Shown here piece by piece: positions 1 to 8,286 of a DNA stretch of 64,000 nt; position 1 is the first letter of the stretch; every line of letters starts with the position of its first letter. The position numbers and the translations under genes are program-made. This stretch comes from Actinomyces sp. GTDB lineage: Bacteria > Actinomycetota > Actinomycetes > Actinomycetales > Actinomycetaceae. A model generated the notes under the pieces. It did not search any database. It was given only the letters and a program-made list of their open reading frames with translations, and was not told the origin of the DNA. The stretch is taken from contig NZ_JAUNHI010000007.1 of assembly GCF_030524025.1 (NCBI RefSeq), positions 32,501 through 96,500 of the forward strand, given 5' to 3'.

Positions 1-258
1 TGGATCGGCCCGGCCACCATCGACATCGCCAGCGAGCTGGGCCGGCAGGGCTGCCCGCGCCTCGACGTCGTGTGCCCCGGTTTCATGGCCGACTGCCTCG
101 AGACCCTCGAGGAGATCGACCAGCTCAACCGGGAGGCCTTCGTCTCGCGCGGCGGCGGGGCCTTCCACTACGTGCCCTGGGGCAACGACTCCCAGGGCGC
201 GGTCGCGACACTGGCCGAGCAGGCGCGCACGGCGCTGGCCGGCTGGGTGAGTCCCTGA
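1..258 (+). CDS. hemH: Ferrochelatase, C-terminal part (5' end outside window)
   Basis: The frame is open from base 1 to a TGA at 256-258, giving the last 85 residues. The segment VVCPGFMADCLETLEEI followed by NREAF and a Gly-rich turn is the C-terminal signature I know from bacterial ferrochelatases, which insert ferrous iron into a porphyrin in haem synthesis. The metal-binding His and the N-terminal domain lie outside the window, so activity and length cannot be judged. The next gene starts 190 bp downstream on the same strand. Confidence 0.85.
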   Translation, partial: WIGPATIDIASELGRQGCPRLDVVCPGFMADCLETLEEIDQLNREAFVSRGGGAFHYVPWGNDSQGAVATLAEQARTALAGWVSP

Positions 259-397
259 GCGCGGCGAGGCGCGTCACACCCCTGTCACCATCGGTCGGTA
301 AGGTACGGCATCCTAGTGAGACCATGTCCTCCGTCGTCCTCCATCGTCCCCCGTCGTACTCGGACGTCCTTCGGCGTCCTGCGACGTTCTCCGACCT

Positions 398-422
398 CGT
401 CCTTCGACGCCGTCGAAGGACG
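398..422 (+). promoter_or_regulatory. Perfect hairpin in antiporter leader
   Basis: An 11-bp perfect inverted repeat (398-408 and 412-422, core GTCCTTCGAC/GTCGAAGGAC) has a 3-nt loop. It ends 28 bp before the antiporter start at 450. It follows a pyrimidine-rich, degenerate CGTCCT-repeat stretch (about 325-400). There is no T-run, so it looks more like a leader structure than an intrinsic terminator. Its role is unknown. Confidence 0.5.
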
Positions 423-449
423 CCACGACACCAACCCGAGGAGTCCTCG

Positions 450-1868
450 ATGCACCTGCAGTGGTGGTCCGTCCTGCCCTTCGCCACGATGCTCGCCTGC
501 ATCGCCGTCCTGCCCCTTGTGCCGGCCGCGGCCCACCTGTGGGAGAGGCGCTCCACCCAGCTGGCGATCTCCCTGGTGCTGGGGCTGCCGGTCGCGGTGT
601 GGATGTGGGTGGTCGGCGGCTGGCAGGTGGTCTTCCACACCGCCGTCGAGTACGGCCAGTTCATCTGCCTGCTCCTGGCGCTGTTCGTCGTGTCCGGCGG
701 CATCTTCCTGTCCGGAGACATCGAGGCCAGCCCGCGCAACAACACGGTCTTCCTGGCCGTGGGCGCCGTCCTGGCCAGTTTCGTGGGCACCACCGGGGCG
801 GCCATGCTCCTCATCCGGCCGCTGCTCAACACCAACCGGGAACGGCGCTACCGGGTGCACACCGTCGTGTTCACCATCCTCATCGTGGCCAACTGCGGCG
901 GTCTGCTCACGCCGCTGGGCGACCCGCCCCTGTTCCTGGGCTTCCTGCGCGGCGTGCCCTTCACCTGGACCTTCCACCTCTTCCCGGAGTGGCTGTTCGT
1001 CAATGCCATGCTGCTCGTGGCCTACTTCGCCCTCGACACGTGGTTCTACTCCCAGGAGCCCGCCTCGGCCGTCCTGGAGGACCGCACCGAGATCCAGCCC
1101 CTGGGCCTGCGGGGCGCCTCCAACTTCCTGTGGTTCACCGTCATCATCGCCGCCGTCGCCTTCGCCCCCTCGGTCGACGTCCACGCCATCGAGGAGGGCC
1201 AGGCAGGCCCGACCGACTGGATCCCGCTGCGCGAGCTCATCATGCTCGGCGCCGCCTGGGCCTCCTACCGCACGGGGGACAAGAAGGCCCGGTTCGAGGA
1301 CAACCAGTTCCAGTGGGGCCCCATCGCCGAGGTCGCCACCCTGTTCATCGGCATCTTCCTGACGATGATCCCCGCCCTGCACTACCTCGACGAGGTCGCC
1401 CCGCGCCTGCCCCTCAACGAGATCACCTTCTTCATCTTCACCGGCGGCCTGTCCTCGGTGCTCGACAACGCCCCGACCTACGTGACCTTCTTCGAGATGG
1501 CCGGGCAGCTCGACAACCCGGGTGGCGCCGTCGTGGCCGGGGTGCCCGAGGCCTATCTCGTGCCGATCTCCCTGGGGGCCGTGTTCTGCGGCGCGATCAC
1601 CTACATCGGCAACGGCCCGAACTTCATGGTCAAGTCGGTCGCCGACGCCGCGGGCGTCCAGATGCCGACCTTCGGCGGCTATGTCGGCAAGACCTTCACC
1701 TACCTGGTGCCGGTGCTCGTGTCCATGGTCTGCCTGTTCATCGCCCAGCCGCTCTGGGCCAAGGCGCTGGGGGCGGTCCTCACGGTCGTCCTACTGGCCA
1801 ACAGCGGCCGGCTCATCGCCAGGAGCCGGCGCTCGGCGCTGGCCGATCCCGCGCCGGCGGGCGACTGA
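450..1868 (+). CDS. Sodium:proton antiporter / citrate-transporter-like membrane protein
   Basis: The 472-residue protein is mostly hydrophobic, with about ten or more membrane segments starting at residue 5. The motif NCGGLLTPLGDPPLFLG (about residues 149-165) and the later SSVLDNAPTYVTFFE and YIGNGPNFMVKS resemble the ion-transporter (CitMHS/NhaD-like) superfamily, in which Asp and Asn-Pro sites handle Na+/H+ or carboxylates. I infer secondary transport at the plasma membrane; the substrate is unresolved. ATG 450 was chosen because GAGGAG lies a few bases upstream and the hydrophobic segment starts at once. An in-frame ATG at 324 would add 42 Arg/Ser-rich residues and seems less likely. The gene stands alone. 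Confidence 0.75.
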   Translation: MHLQWWSVLPFATMLACIAVLPLVPAAAHLWERRSTQLAISLVLGLPVAVWMWVVGGWQVVFHTAVEYGQFICLLLALFVVSGGIFLSGDIEASPRNNTVFLAVGAVLASFVGTTGAAMLLIRPLLNTNRERRYRVHTVVFTILIVANCGGLLTPLGDPPLFLGFLRGVPFTWTFHLFPEWLFVNAMLLVAYFALDTWFYSQEPASAVLEDRTEIQPLGLRGASNFLWFTVIIAAVAFAPSVDVHAIEEGQAGPTDWIPLRELIMLGAAWASYRTGDKKARFEDNQFQWGPIAEVATLFIGIFLTMIPALHYLDEVAPRLPLNEITFFIFTGGLSSVLDNAPTYVTFFEMAGQLDNPGGAVVAGVPEAYLVPISLGAVFCGAITYIGNGPNFMVKSVADAAGVQMPTFGGYVGKTFTYLVPVLVSMVCLFIAQPLWAKALGAVLTVVLLANSGRLIARSRRSALADPAPAGD

Positions 1869-2149
1869 GAGCCCTGGTCCAGCAGGTCCCTCCAGCAGCG
1901 CTGGGCCGGACCCGGCCGCCCTGCTGCATGTCGGTGCGGATGCGCCAGCTCGGGGCCACCGTCGAGGTACCCGAGCTCTCGAAGGACGAGGCGATATGGA
2001 ACATCGGGTCGTACATCTGCTGGCGGGTCAGGACGTCGGTGCCCACCGGGTCAGTGGCAACTGTGCGTCGAATGCGGTCCTGCCATCTCTGCCGATCTCG
2101 GGGTGTCATATGTCCCGATCTCGCGGTGTCATATGTCCCGATCTCGGGG
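1869..2149. other. Intergenic stretch between convergent genes
   Basis: Between the antiporter (+) and the DUF3097 gene (-). About 215 bp have no recognisable gene, although one minus frame stays open without similarity to anything I know. The last 60 bp are 23-bp repeats (separate entry). No clear T-tailed terminator is visible. Confidence 0.4.
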
Positions 2150-2150
2150 T
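2087..2150 (-). repeat. 23-bp intergenic tandem repeat, locus 1
   Basis: Two full units (2101-2123 and 2124-2146) and a partial one ending at 2100. Each unit read on the minus strand begins CGAGATCGGGACATATG and continues with GACACC plus a variable base. The same unit occurs at about 24839, 28764 and 53680. Here it lies between two convergent genes and abuts the stop of the DUF3097 gene. Confidence 0.9.
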
Positions 2151-3202
2151 CAGTGGGTGCCGGGTGCGGTGACGAAGTCGATGAGTTCCTCCATGCGCCC
2201 CAGCAGGCTGGGCTCGAGGTCCTTGTAGCTGCGCACGGTGGCCAGGATCCGTTTCCAACCTCGGGCGACATCGGCCTGGTCGGCGTGCGGCCAGCCCAGG
2301 GCGGCCAGAGTCCCGTGCTTGATGTCGGTGCCCCGGGGGACCTCGGGCCAGGCACGCAGCCCCACCCGCTCGGGCTTGACGGCCTGCCAGACATCGACGT
2401 ACGGGTGCCCCAGCACCAGGACGTTGTCCCCGCCGGGCATGGAGCGCACCCGCTGGGCGATCCGCGACTCCTTCGACCCGGCCACGAGGTGGTCGACGAG
2501 CACCCCCGCCCGGCGCTGCGGGGACGGTGCGAACTCGGCCATGACGTCCTCGAGGTGGTCGACGCCGTCGAGCATGAGGACGACCACCCCCTCGTGGCGC
2601 AGGTCGTCGCCCCAGACCTTCTCGACCAGCTCGGCGTCGTGGCGCCCCTCCACCCAGATCCGCGAGGCGCGCGCCACCTTGGCCCGCTCACCCTCGACGG
2701 CGTAGGAGCCCGAGGCGGTCAGCCGCCTGCCGGCCGCGGACACCGGGCCGGCCTGTCCCCGGGCCCTGGGGGTGGGCGGGTCGAGGACCACAGGCCTGCC
2801 CTCCAGCCAGAAGCCCGGCCCCAGGGGGAAGCCGCGGCGCACGCCCCTGCGGTCCTCCAGGACCACGACATGGCGACCGCCTGACTTCTCCACGGCCACC
2901 GCCGCCCCGACAAAACCGGTCTCGCGGTCCTCGACCACCATGCCGCGGGTCACGGGCACGTGCACCGACTCGGGGCGCACCGCATGCGGCCCGACCCGGT
3001 GGGGGTCGGTGGCCAGGACGTCCGCGCCGTAGCGGTCCGCCCCGGCGGGCGGGCGCCCGCCCGCCGCGGGAGCGCCGGTCCGCCGGCCGGCCCCCTGCTC
3101 GGGGGAGGGGCGGCCGTTGGCGGCTTGGCGCTCGCGCAGGGCCAGGCGGCGGGCGGCGGTCGACCCGGGGACCGGGCCCCGGGGGCGCGGAGAGGTGTTC
3201 AC
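2150..3202 (-). CDS. DUF3097 family conserved actinobacterial protein
   Basis: 350 residues. The first 55 or so are Arg/Gly/Pro-rich and look disordered. From DRYGADVL onward the chain matches the DUF3097 pattern I recall from actinobacteria, including WVEGRHDAELVEKVWGDDL (a Toprim-like stretch), MLDGVDHL, LVDHLVAGSKE and VLGHPYVDVWQAVKPE, and it ends with an all-alpha segment. The acidic patches suggest a metal-binding Toprim-like fold, but the function is unknown and none is assigned. The GTG start at 3202 has a TACCGT box (minus strand, 3210-3215) seven bases upstream, so a leaderless transcript is likely. The gene is divergent from hrcA and shares its short upstream region. Confidence 0.8.
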   Translation of the reverse strand: MNTSPRPRGPVPGSTAARRLALRERQAANGRPSPEQGAGRRTGAPAAGGRPPAGADRYGADVLATDPHRVGPHAVRPESVHVPVTRGMVVEDRETGFVGAAVAVEKSGGRHVVVLEDRRGVRRGFPLGPGFWLEGRPVVLDPPTPRARGQAGPVSAAGRRLTASGSYAVEGERAKVARASRIWVEGRHDAELVEKVWGDDLRHEGVVVLMLDGVDHLEDVMAEFAPSPQRRAGVLVDHLVAGSKESRIAQRVRSMPGGDNVLVLGHPYVDVWQAVKPERVGLRAWPEVPRGTDIKHGTLAALGWPHADQADVARGWKRILATVRSYKDLEPSLLGRMEELIDFVTAPGTH

Positions 3203-3239
3203 TCAGGGCACGGTAGGGGAAGGTCACGCACACCTCAGG

Positions 3240-3267
3240 TCTGACCCGCCGGGACGCGGCGTAGGAT
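3240..3267 (+). promoter_or_regulatory. hrcA-dnaJ promoter candidate
   Basis: A TCTGAC hexamer (3240-3245) and TAGGAT (3262-3267) are 16 bp apart. The -10 box touches the left arm of the CIRCE operator, so bound HrcA would block initiation. Confidence 0.55.
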
Positions 3268-3292
3268 GGCACTCGTGCCCGAGGAGTGCTAA
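3266..3292 (+). promoter_or_regulatory. CIRCE operator (HrcA binding site)
   Basis: Right arm GAGTGCTAA (3284-3292) is a perfect CIRCE half-site. Left arm ATGGCACTC (3266-3274) matches TTAGCACTC at seven of nine bases. The 9-bp spacer is the family standard. It lies 60 bp upstream of hrcA, implying autoregulation of the hrcA-dnaJ operon by HrcA. Confidence 0.88.
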
Positions 3293-3351
3293 CCCGCGGG
3301 CCGAGGACGGATGAGCAGCGCATGAGCCGGGGCGCAGGAAGGAGGGCCGCC

Positions 3352-4419
3352 ATGGGCGATGACCGACGTCTCCAGGTCCTGTCCGCCATCGTCACCGACT
3401 ACGTGCGCACCCGTGAGCCCGTGGGCTCCCGGGCCCTGGTCGAGCGCTACCGGCTGGGCGTGTCCCCGGCCACGATCCGCAACGACATGGCCGTCCTGGA
3501 GGACGAGGGCTACATCCACCAGCCCCACACGAGCGCGGGGCGCGTGCCCACCGAGAAGGGGTACCGGCGCTTCGTCGACGAGGTGGCGCGGGTCAAGCCC
3601 CTGTCGGACCCGGAGCGCCAGGCCATCACCGCCCTGGTGTCCGGCGCGGTCGATCTCGACCAGGTGGTTGTGCGCACCGTGCGGGTCCTGGCCCAGCTGA
3701 CCGGCCAGCTGGCCGTCGTCGAGTACCCCAGCCTGCGCCTGACCGCGCTGCGCCACATCGAGCTCGTCGCCATGGGGCCCAGGCGGATCCTGCTGGTCAT
3801 CATCACCGACACCGGGAGGGTCGAGCAGCGCACCGTCCCCCTGGCCCGCGCACCCGGCGCCGGGGAGCCCGTCATCGACCCCGTGGCGCTGGAGGCGCTG
3901 CGTACCCGGCTCAACGCCGCCCTGGCCGGGCGCCGCGCCGGTGAGATCCTGCCCGTGCTCACCGCGCTGGCCGAGCAGGCCCCTCAGGCCGAGCGCCTCC
4001 TCTTGGCAGCGGTCAGCGGGGAGCTCCTCGAGGCCCTGCGGCCCGACGCCGAGGAGCGGCTGGTCGTGGCGGGCACGGCCAACCTGGCGCGCTCGACCCC
4101 CGACTTCTCGGCCATCGGCCCCCTCCTGGACGCCGTCGAGGAGCAGGTCGTCCTCCTGCGGCTGCTGGCCGAGCTGGGCCGGGCCGGTGGCGATGAGTCG
4201 GGCATGCGCGTGTCGATCGGCTCGGAGAACCGCGAGGACGCCCTGGCGGAGGCCTCGGTGGTCACCGCCTCCTACGGCCCGGGTGAGGGCAACGCCGTGG
4301 CCCACCTGGGCGTCATCGGCCCCACCCGCATGGACTACCCCGCGACGATGGCGGCCGTGCGCGCCGTCGCCCTCTACCTGTCCCGGTTTCTGGCCGGGCC
4401 CGAGGGCCAGGACGCCTGA
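3352..4419 (+). CDS. hrcA: Heat-inducible transcription repressor HrcA
   Basis: 355 residues, normal for the family. The N-terminal winged helix contains SRALVERYRLGVSPATIRNDMAVLEDEGYI split across the recognition helix, and HTSAGRVPTEKGYR follows. HrcA dimers bind CIRCE and need GroEL for activity in well-studied species. ATG 3352 is preferred over the upstream in-frame start at 3286 because AAGGAGG sits 6-8 bases before it and 3286 lies inside the CIRCE operator. dnaJ follows 51 bp later in the same operon. Confidence 0.95.
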   Translation: MGDDRRLQVLSAIVTDYVRTREPVGSRALVERYRLGVSPATIRNDMAVLEDEGYIHQPHTSAGRVPTEKGYRRFVDEVARVKPLSDPERQAITALVSGAVDLDQVVVRTVRVLAQLTGQLAVVEYPSLRLTALRHIELVAMGPRRILLVIITDTGRVEQRTVPLARAPGAGEPVIDPVALEALRTRLNAALAGRRAGEILPVLTALAEQAPQAERLLLAAVSGELLEALRPDAEERLVVAGTANLARSTPDFSAIGPLLDAVEEQVVLLRLLAELGRAGGDESGMRVSIGSENREDALAEASVVTASYGPGEGNAVAHLGVIGPTRMDYPATMAAVRAVALYLSRFLAGPEGQDA

Positions 4420-4470
4420 GCGGGCGCCCGGACCACCACCCCACCCACGACGAAGGAACAGCCAACTCCA

Positions 4471-5595
4471 GTGAGCGACTACTACGAGGTCCTGGGCGTC
4501 AGCCGGCAGGCATCGGCCCAGGAGATCAAGAAGGCCTACCACAAGAAGGCCCGCCAGCTGCACCCCGACGTGGCCGGGCCGGGCCACGAGGAGGAGTTCA
4601 AGGCGGTCACGGCCGCCTACGACGTCCTGTCCGACGCCGAGAAGCGCCGCATGTACGACCTCGGTGGGGAGGACGCCCTGCGCGGCAACGGCTACGCCGG
4701 GGGCTTCGGCGGGGAGTTCACCGACCTGGGAGGCATCTTCAACGCCTTCTTCGGCGGTGGGGCGGCCTCCCGTGGCCCGGCCTCGCGATCGCGCCGCGGC
4801 CAGGACTCGATCGTGGCCCTCGAGGTCGAGCTGGCCGACATCGCCTTCGGGGCCACCAAGACGGTGACGGTCGACACCTACGTGACGTGCACGACCTGCG
4901 AGGGCACCTGCTGCGCCCCCGGGACCTCCCCGGTGACCTGCTCGGAGTGCAACGGGCAGGGATCGGTCCAGCACATGCAGCGCTCCTTCCTGGGCAATGT
5001 CGTCACCTCCTCCCCGTGCCGGGTCTGCCAGGGCTTCGGCACCGTCATCGCCTCCCCGTGCTCCGACTGCGCGGGGGAGGGGCGCCAGCACGTGCGCGCC
5101 GACGTCGAGGTCAACGTCCCGGCCGGTGTGTCCACCGGCACCCGCATCCGCATGTCGGGCCGGGGCGCCGCCGGTCCCGCGGGCGGCCCGAAGGGGGACC
5201 TGTACGTCGAGATCCACGAGCTGCCCGACGAGGCACTGACCCGGGAGGGGGACGACCTCTACACCGAGCTGCGCGTGCCCATGACGGCCGCGGCCCTCGG
5301 TGCAAGCTTCCCGCTGACCACTCTCGACGGGGAGCGCACCATCTCGGTCAAGGCCGGCAGCCAGGGCGGCGACGAGGTCGTCCTGTCGGGCCTGGGAGTG
5401 GGACGCCTGCGCCGCTCGGGCCGAGGCGACCTCCATGTCCAGATCGTCGTGGAGACCCCCACCCGTCTCGATGACAGGCAGACGGCCCTGCTCCAGGAGC
5501 TGGCGGCCCTGCGCGGTGAGGACGGCTTCGCCCCTGCCAGGGACGAGTCGCTGCTGGGCAGGATCCGGGAGAAGTCGCGTTCCAAGCGCCGCTGA
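4471..5595 (+). CDS. dnaJ: Chaperone DnaJ (DnaJ2 type)
   Basis: 374 residues. The J-domain has the HPD motif at about residues 31-33 (LHPDV). A Gly/Phe-rich linker follows (about 67-95), then the zinc region with four cysteine pairs: CTTC, CSECNGQG, CRVCQGFG and CSDCAGEG. The first repeat reads EGTC where most DnaJ proteins have xGxG, a small deviation. The C-terminal substrate-binding and dimer domain is complete. It stimulates DnaK ATPase and delivers unfolded clients. GTG start with GAAGGA upstream. In many actinobacteria this hrcA-linked copy is the second DnaJ, the first being with dnaK-grpE. Confidence 0.95.
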   Translation: MSDYYEVLGVSRQASAQEIKKAYHKKARQLHPDVAGPGHEEEFKAVTAAYDVLSDAEKRRMYDLGGEDALRGNGYAGGFGGEFTDLGGIFNAFFGGGAASRGPASRSRRGQDSIVALEVELADIAFGATKTVTVDTYVTCTTCEGTCCAPGTSPVTCSECNGQGSVQHMQRSFLGNVVTSSPCRVCQGFGTVIASPCSDCAGEGRQHVRADVEVNVPAGVSTGTRIRMSGRGAAGPAGGPKGDLYVEIHELPDEALTREGDDLYTELRVPMTAAALGASFPLTTLDGERTISVKAGSQGGDEVVLSGLGVGRLRRSGRGDLHVQIVVETPTRLDDRQTALLQELAALRGEDGFAPARDESLLGRIREKSRSKRR

Positions 5596-5629
5596 GCGCG
5601 GCCCCGCGCGGCGGCTGCCTGCCGGCGCC

Positions 5630-6385
5630 TCAGGCCCGGGGGGCCGGCCTGGTTCCGAAGATCGCCTGTCCGACGCGCACGCAGGTCGATCCGGCCTCGA
5701 TCGCGGGCTCGCGGTCCCCGCTCATGCCCATTGACAGCAGGCCGTCCCCGATCGTGCCCGCCTGGCGGCCGGCGTCGCGCAGCGTGCGCAGCAGGTCGAA
5801 GCAGGCGCGCACCCGCGCCGTGTCGGTGCTGTGGGCCGCCAGCGTCATGAGCCCGCGCACGCGCAGGGACTGGTAGGCCGCCAGGCGGGTGAGAAATCCG
5901 GCGACCTCCTCGGGGGGCAGGCCGAACTTGGTGTCCTCCCCGGAGGTATTGACCTGGACGTAGACGTCCAGGCCACGACCGGCGGCCTGCAGACGCCGGT
6001 CGAGGGCCTCGGCCAGGCGCAGGGAGTCCAGGGACTGGAGCTCGTGGGCGACCAGGGCGGCGTCGCGGGCCTTGTTGGTCTGGACGTGGCCGATAAGCAC
6101 CCAGGGCATTCCCAGGTCGGCCAGGGCCTCGGCCTTGAGACGGGCCTCCTGGACCTTGTTCTCACCCATGCGCTTCACCCCAGCGGCGTGGGCGGCGCGC
6201 AGGCGCCCCTCGGGCACCGTCTTGGTCACCACCAGCAGGTCGATGTCGGCGGGGTCGCGTCCGGCGCGCTGGGCGGCGGACGCGATCCGGGCCCGCACGG
6301 CGGCCAGGCGCTCGGCGATGCGCGCGACCTCCCCGGGGTCGGGGAGGCGGCCGGGGTCGTGGAGGTCGCGGGCGGCATCGCTCAT
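5630..6385 (-). CDS. YggS/PROSC-family pyridoxal phosphate homeostasis protein
   Basis: 251 residues folding as an alanine-racemase-like TIM barrel. VVTKTVP near residue 47 carries the lysine that binds PLP; GENKVQEA, WVLIGHVQTNK, VQVNTSGEDTKFG and LSMGMSGD are the family's conserved blocks. It buffers free PLP rather than catalysing a known reaction. ATG 6385 is preceded, eight bases upstream on the minus strand, by TAGCGT, so translation may be leaderless. It lies head to tail against dnaJ (convergent) and divergent from rsmE. In other actinobacteria I usually recall yggS near ftsZ, so this place is unusual. Confidence 0.9.
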   Translation of the reverse strand: MSDAARDLHDPGRLPDPGEVARIAERLAAVRARIASAAQRAGRDPADIDLLVVTKTVPEGRLRAAHAAGVKRMGENKVQEARLKAEALADLGMPWVLIGHVQTNKARDAALVAHELQSLDSLRLAEALDRRLQAAGRGLDVYVQVNTSGEDTKFGLPPEEVAGFLTRLAAYQSLRVRGLMTLAAHSTDTARVRACFDLLRTLRDAGRQAGTIGDGLLSMGMSGDREPAIEAGSTCVRVGQAIFGTRPAPRA

Positions 6386-6433
6386 GGCCCCGGACGCTAG
6401 CACTGGGCCGGCGAGCTCGACGTCGGCTGCTCG

Positions 6434-6439
6434 TAGGCT
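6434..6439 (+). promoter_or_regulatory. -10 box of rsmE
   Basis: TAGGCT lies seven bases before the GTG at 6447, with no ribosome binding site between. This supports a leaderless rsmE mRNA and decides the start. Confidence 0.5.
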
Positions 6440-6446
6440 GGGGGGC

Positions 6447-7256
6447 GTGACCGCGCCCGTTTTCGTCATGACCCCCCAGACCCTCGAGCCCACCGGTGCC
6501 GCGGCCCAGGCGGTCGCCGGGGACCGCCTCACCTTGAGCGGCCCCGAGGCGCGCCACGCCGTGTCGGTGCGGCGCCTGCGCCCGGGGGAGCGGGTCGACC
6601 TCGTCGACGGCGAGGGCCTGCGCCTGGTCTGCGAGGTCCTGGAGGCCGGCACGGACCGCCGGGACCGGCTGACGGTGCGGGTGGTCGAGCGGGTGGTCGA
6701 GCCCGGCGAGGGGCTGCGGCTGGCCCTGGTCCAGGCGCTGGCCAAGGGGGACCGAGACTCCCAGGCGGTCGAGACGGCCACGGAGGTGGGGGTCGGACTG
6801 GTCCTGCCCTGGCAGGCCGAGCGCTGCGTGTCGGTGTGGCGGGGGCCCAAGGCGGCCAAGGGCCGCGAGCGCTGGCAGGCCACCGCCGTGCAGGCGGCCA
6901 AGCAGGCCCGCCGGGCCCGCGTGCCGCAGGTCGCCGAGCCCGTGGGCACCCCGGCACTGGTGGACTGGACGCGGGAGGTCGTTCAGGCCGGTGGTCTCGT
7001 CCTCGTCCTCCACGAGGAGTCCGACCGCCCCATCAGCCAGGTCCCCCTGCCCGCCGCCGAGCGGCGCCAGGGCGAGCAGGCCCCCGTCCTGGCCGTCGTT
7101 GTCGGCCCCGAGGGCGGGATCTCCGAGGCCGAGACCGCCGGGCTGGAGGCGGCCGGGGCGGTGACGGTGCGCCTGGGCCCCCACGTCATGCGCACCTCCT
7201 CGGCAGGACCGACCGCCCTGGCCGTGCTCGCCCAGCGCGCCGGCCTGTGGGGGTGA
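6447..7256 (+). CDS. rsmE: 16S rRNA (uracil1498-N3)-methyltransferase
   Basis: 269 residues. An N-terminal PUA-like part (HAVSVRRLRPGERV) is followed by a SPOUT domain with the knot-forming blocks ALAKGDRDSQAVETATEVGV, VVVGPEGGISEAE and RLGPHVMRTSSAGPTAL. It methylates U1498 in the small-subunit rRNA using S-adenosylmethionine. The start VTAPVFV is typical of actinobacterial RsmE; ATG 6468 is a weaker alternative. rsmE normally runs closely after dnaJ, but here yggS intervenes on the other strand. Confidence 0.93.
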   Translation: MTAPVFVMTPQTLEPTGAAAQAVAGDRLTLSGPEARHAVSVRRLRPGERVDLVDGEGLRLVCEVLEAGTDRRDRLTVRVVERVVEPGEGLRLALVQALAKGDRDSQAVETATEVGVGLVLPWQAERCVSVWRGPKAAKGRERWQATAVQAAKQARRARVPQVAEPVGTPALVDWTREVVQAGGLVLVLHEESDRPISQVPLPAAERRQGEQAPVLAVVVGPEGGISEAETAGLEAAGAVTVRLGPHVMRTSSAGPTALAVLAQRAGLWG

Positions 7257-7324
7257 GCGCCGGCCCGTGTCGCCGACCCCTGGGAATCAATCATTGAGGC
7301 GCGGCCATCGGGCACAATGCCGTC

Positions 7325-7681
7325 ATGTCCTCCTTGGCGCCCCTTTGGGTCAGACAGGTCCCCTGGGAGCAGGCCCTCGCCTTTCATCCCCTGTCCACTG
7401 GGAGCTTCGGTACTGCGAAGAATCTCGTGGCCGTGGAGTGGGCCGACGAGCAGTGGGCCTGGCGGCACATGGGTCAGGTGGCCAGGAGGATGAACCGGGC
7501 CAATCGGGCGCTGGGCATCCCACCCGGTGTGCTGAGCGCTGTACGCCTGCCGATGAACGGGGCCCAGCTCGCCGATCTGCTCAACGAGCAGCGCCGCCTG
7601 CGCCGGCACGATCTCACCGAGCCGGGGACCATGGCCCCGGGGGGCGCCCCGTCCGCGGACCCGACCGGCGGCCGTCCATGA
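7325..7681 (+). CDS. Hypothetical 118-residue protein coupled to tetR
   Basis: Not recognised. The sequence begins MSSLAPLWVRQVPWEQ, is rich in Trp, Arg and Leu in its first 90 residues, and ends in a Pro/Gly tail that is probably disordered. No membrane segment or metal motif is visible. Its TGA overlaps the ATG of the TetR gene (ATGA at 7678-7681), the arrangement of translationally coupled genes. That is the main reason to believe it is real. It may work with, or modulate, the neighbouring regulator, but this is inference. Confidence 0.55.
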   Translation: MSSLAPLWVRQVPWEQALAFHPLSTGSFGTAKNLVAVEWADEQWAWRHMGQVARRMNRANRALGIPPGVLSAVRLPMNGAQLADLLNEQRRLRRHDLTEPGTMAPGGAPSADPTGGRP

Positions 7682-8286
7682 GCCCTCGCGGCCGCAGGCC
7701 GGCAGGGAGCCCCGATGCGCGCGAGGCCATCGTGGCGGCGGCCCGCACCGCCTTCGCCCGGGACGGCTACTCGACCTCCCTGCGCGGCATCGCCCGCGAC
7801 GCCGGCGTCGACCCCGCCCTCGTCCACCACTACTTCCCCCAGCGCGCCCAGCTCTTCGCCCAGGCCATCGTCGTCGATGCCCAGGGCCGCAGCCTCGACC
7901 TCGACGCCGTGCTCGAGCGCCTCGGTTCGATCCCCGCCCCGGGGCTGGGGGAGGGGATCGTCCGCACCTTCCTGACCACCTGGCAGGACGTGGGTCCGGA
8001 CCGGTTCACCGCCCTGGTGCGCGCGGCGATGGCCGAGGACCTGGCGCGCGCGAGCCTCCACTCCTTTGTCAGCAGCCAGTTCCTCGTGCCACTCATCACG
8101 CGCCACACCGATGACCGGCCCGACCTGCGCGCCCAGCTGATCGCCAGCCAGATACTCGGCCTGGGGCTGGCGCGATGGGTGACCGAGGTCTCCGAGATCG
8201 CCGCAGCCGACATCGAGCTCCTCGTCGCGCTCTACGGGCCGACGATCCAGCGCTACGCCACCGGCGAGCTGCCCGGCGGCTCCTGA
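7678..8286 (+). CDS. TetR/AcrR family transcriptional regulator
   Basis: 202 residues. The N-terminal helix-turn-helix reads AREAIVAAARTAFARDGY then TSLRGIARDAGVDPALVHHYF, a textbook TetR DNA-binding domain. The C-terminal part (QFLVPLITRH, IASQILGLGLARWV) resembles the TetR_C_17 ligand-binding group seen beside drug exporters. The gene ends 156 bp before an ABC-2 transporter pair, which it probably represses. A candidate operator lies at 8435-8450. Confidence 0.9.
   Translation: MSPRGRRPAGSPDAREAIVAAARTAFARDGYSTSLRGIARDAGVDPALVHHYFPQRAQLFAQAIVVDAQGRSLDLDAVLERLGSIPAPGLGEGIVRTFLTTWQDVGPDRFTALVRAAMAEDLARASLHSFVSSQFLVPLITRHTDDRPDLRAQLIASQILGLGLARWVTEVSEIAAADIELLVALYGPTIQRYATGELPGGS

Noticed and set aside
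1813..2146. Minus-strand frame beside repeat locus 1 as a decayed gene
   Set aside because: It is open but has no recognisable family and no start signal; in DNA this GC-rich an open frame of that size is expected by chance.
2087..2150. Small peptide gene made of the repeat (reading like SRSRGVICPDL)
   Set aside because: The same peptide-like reading appears at every repeat locus in different frames and strands, so it reflects the DNA repeat, not coding.
3286..3351. Upstream start of hrcA at 3286
   Set aside because: It lies inside the CIRCE operator and lacks a ribosome site, while ATG 3352 has AAGGAGG.
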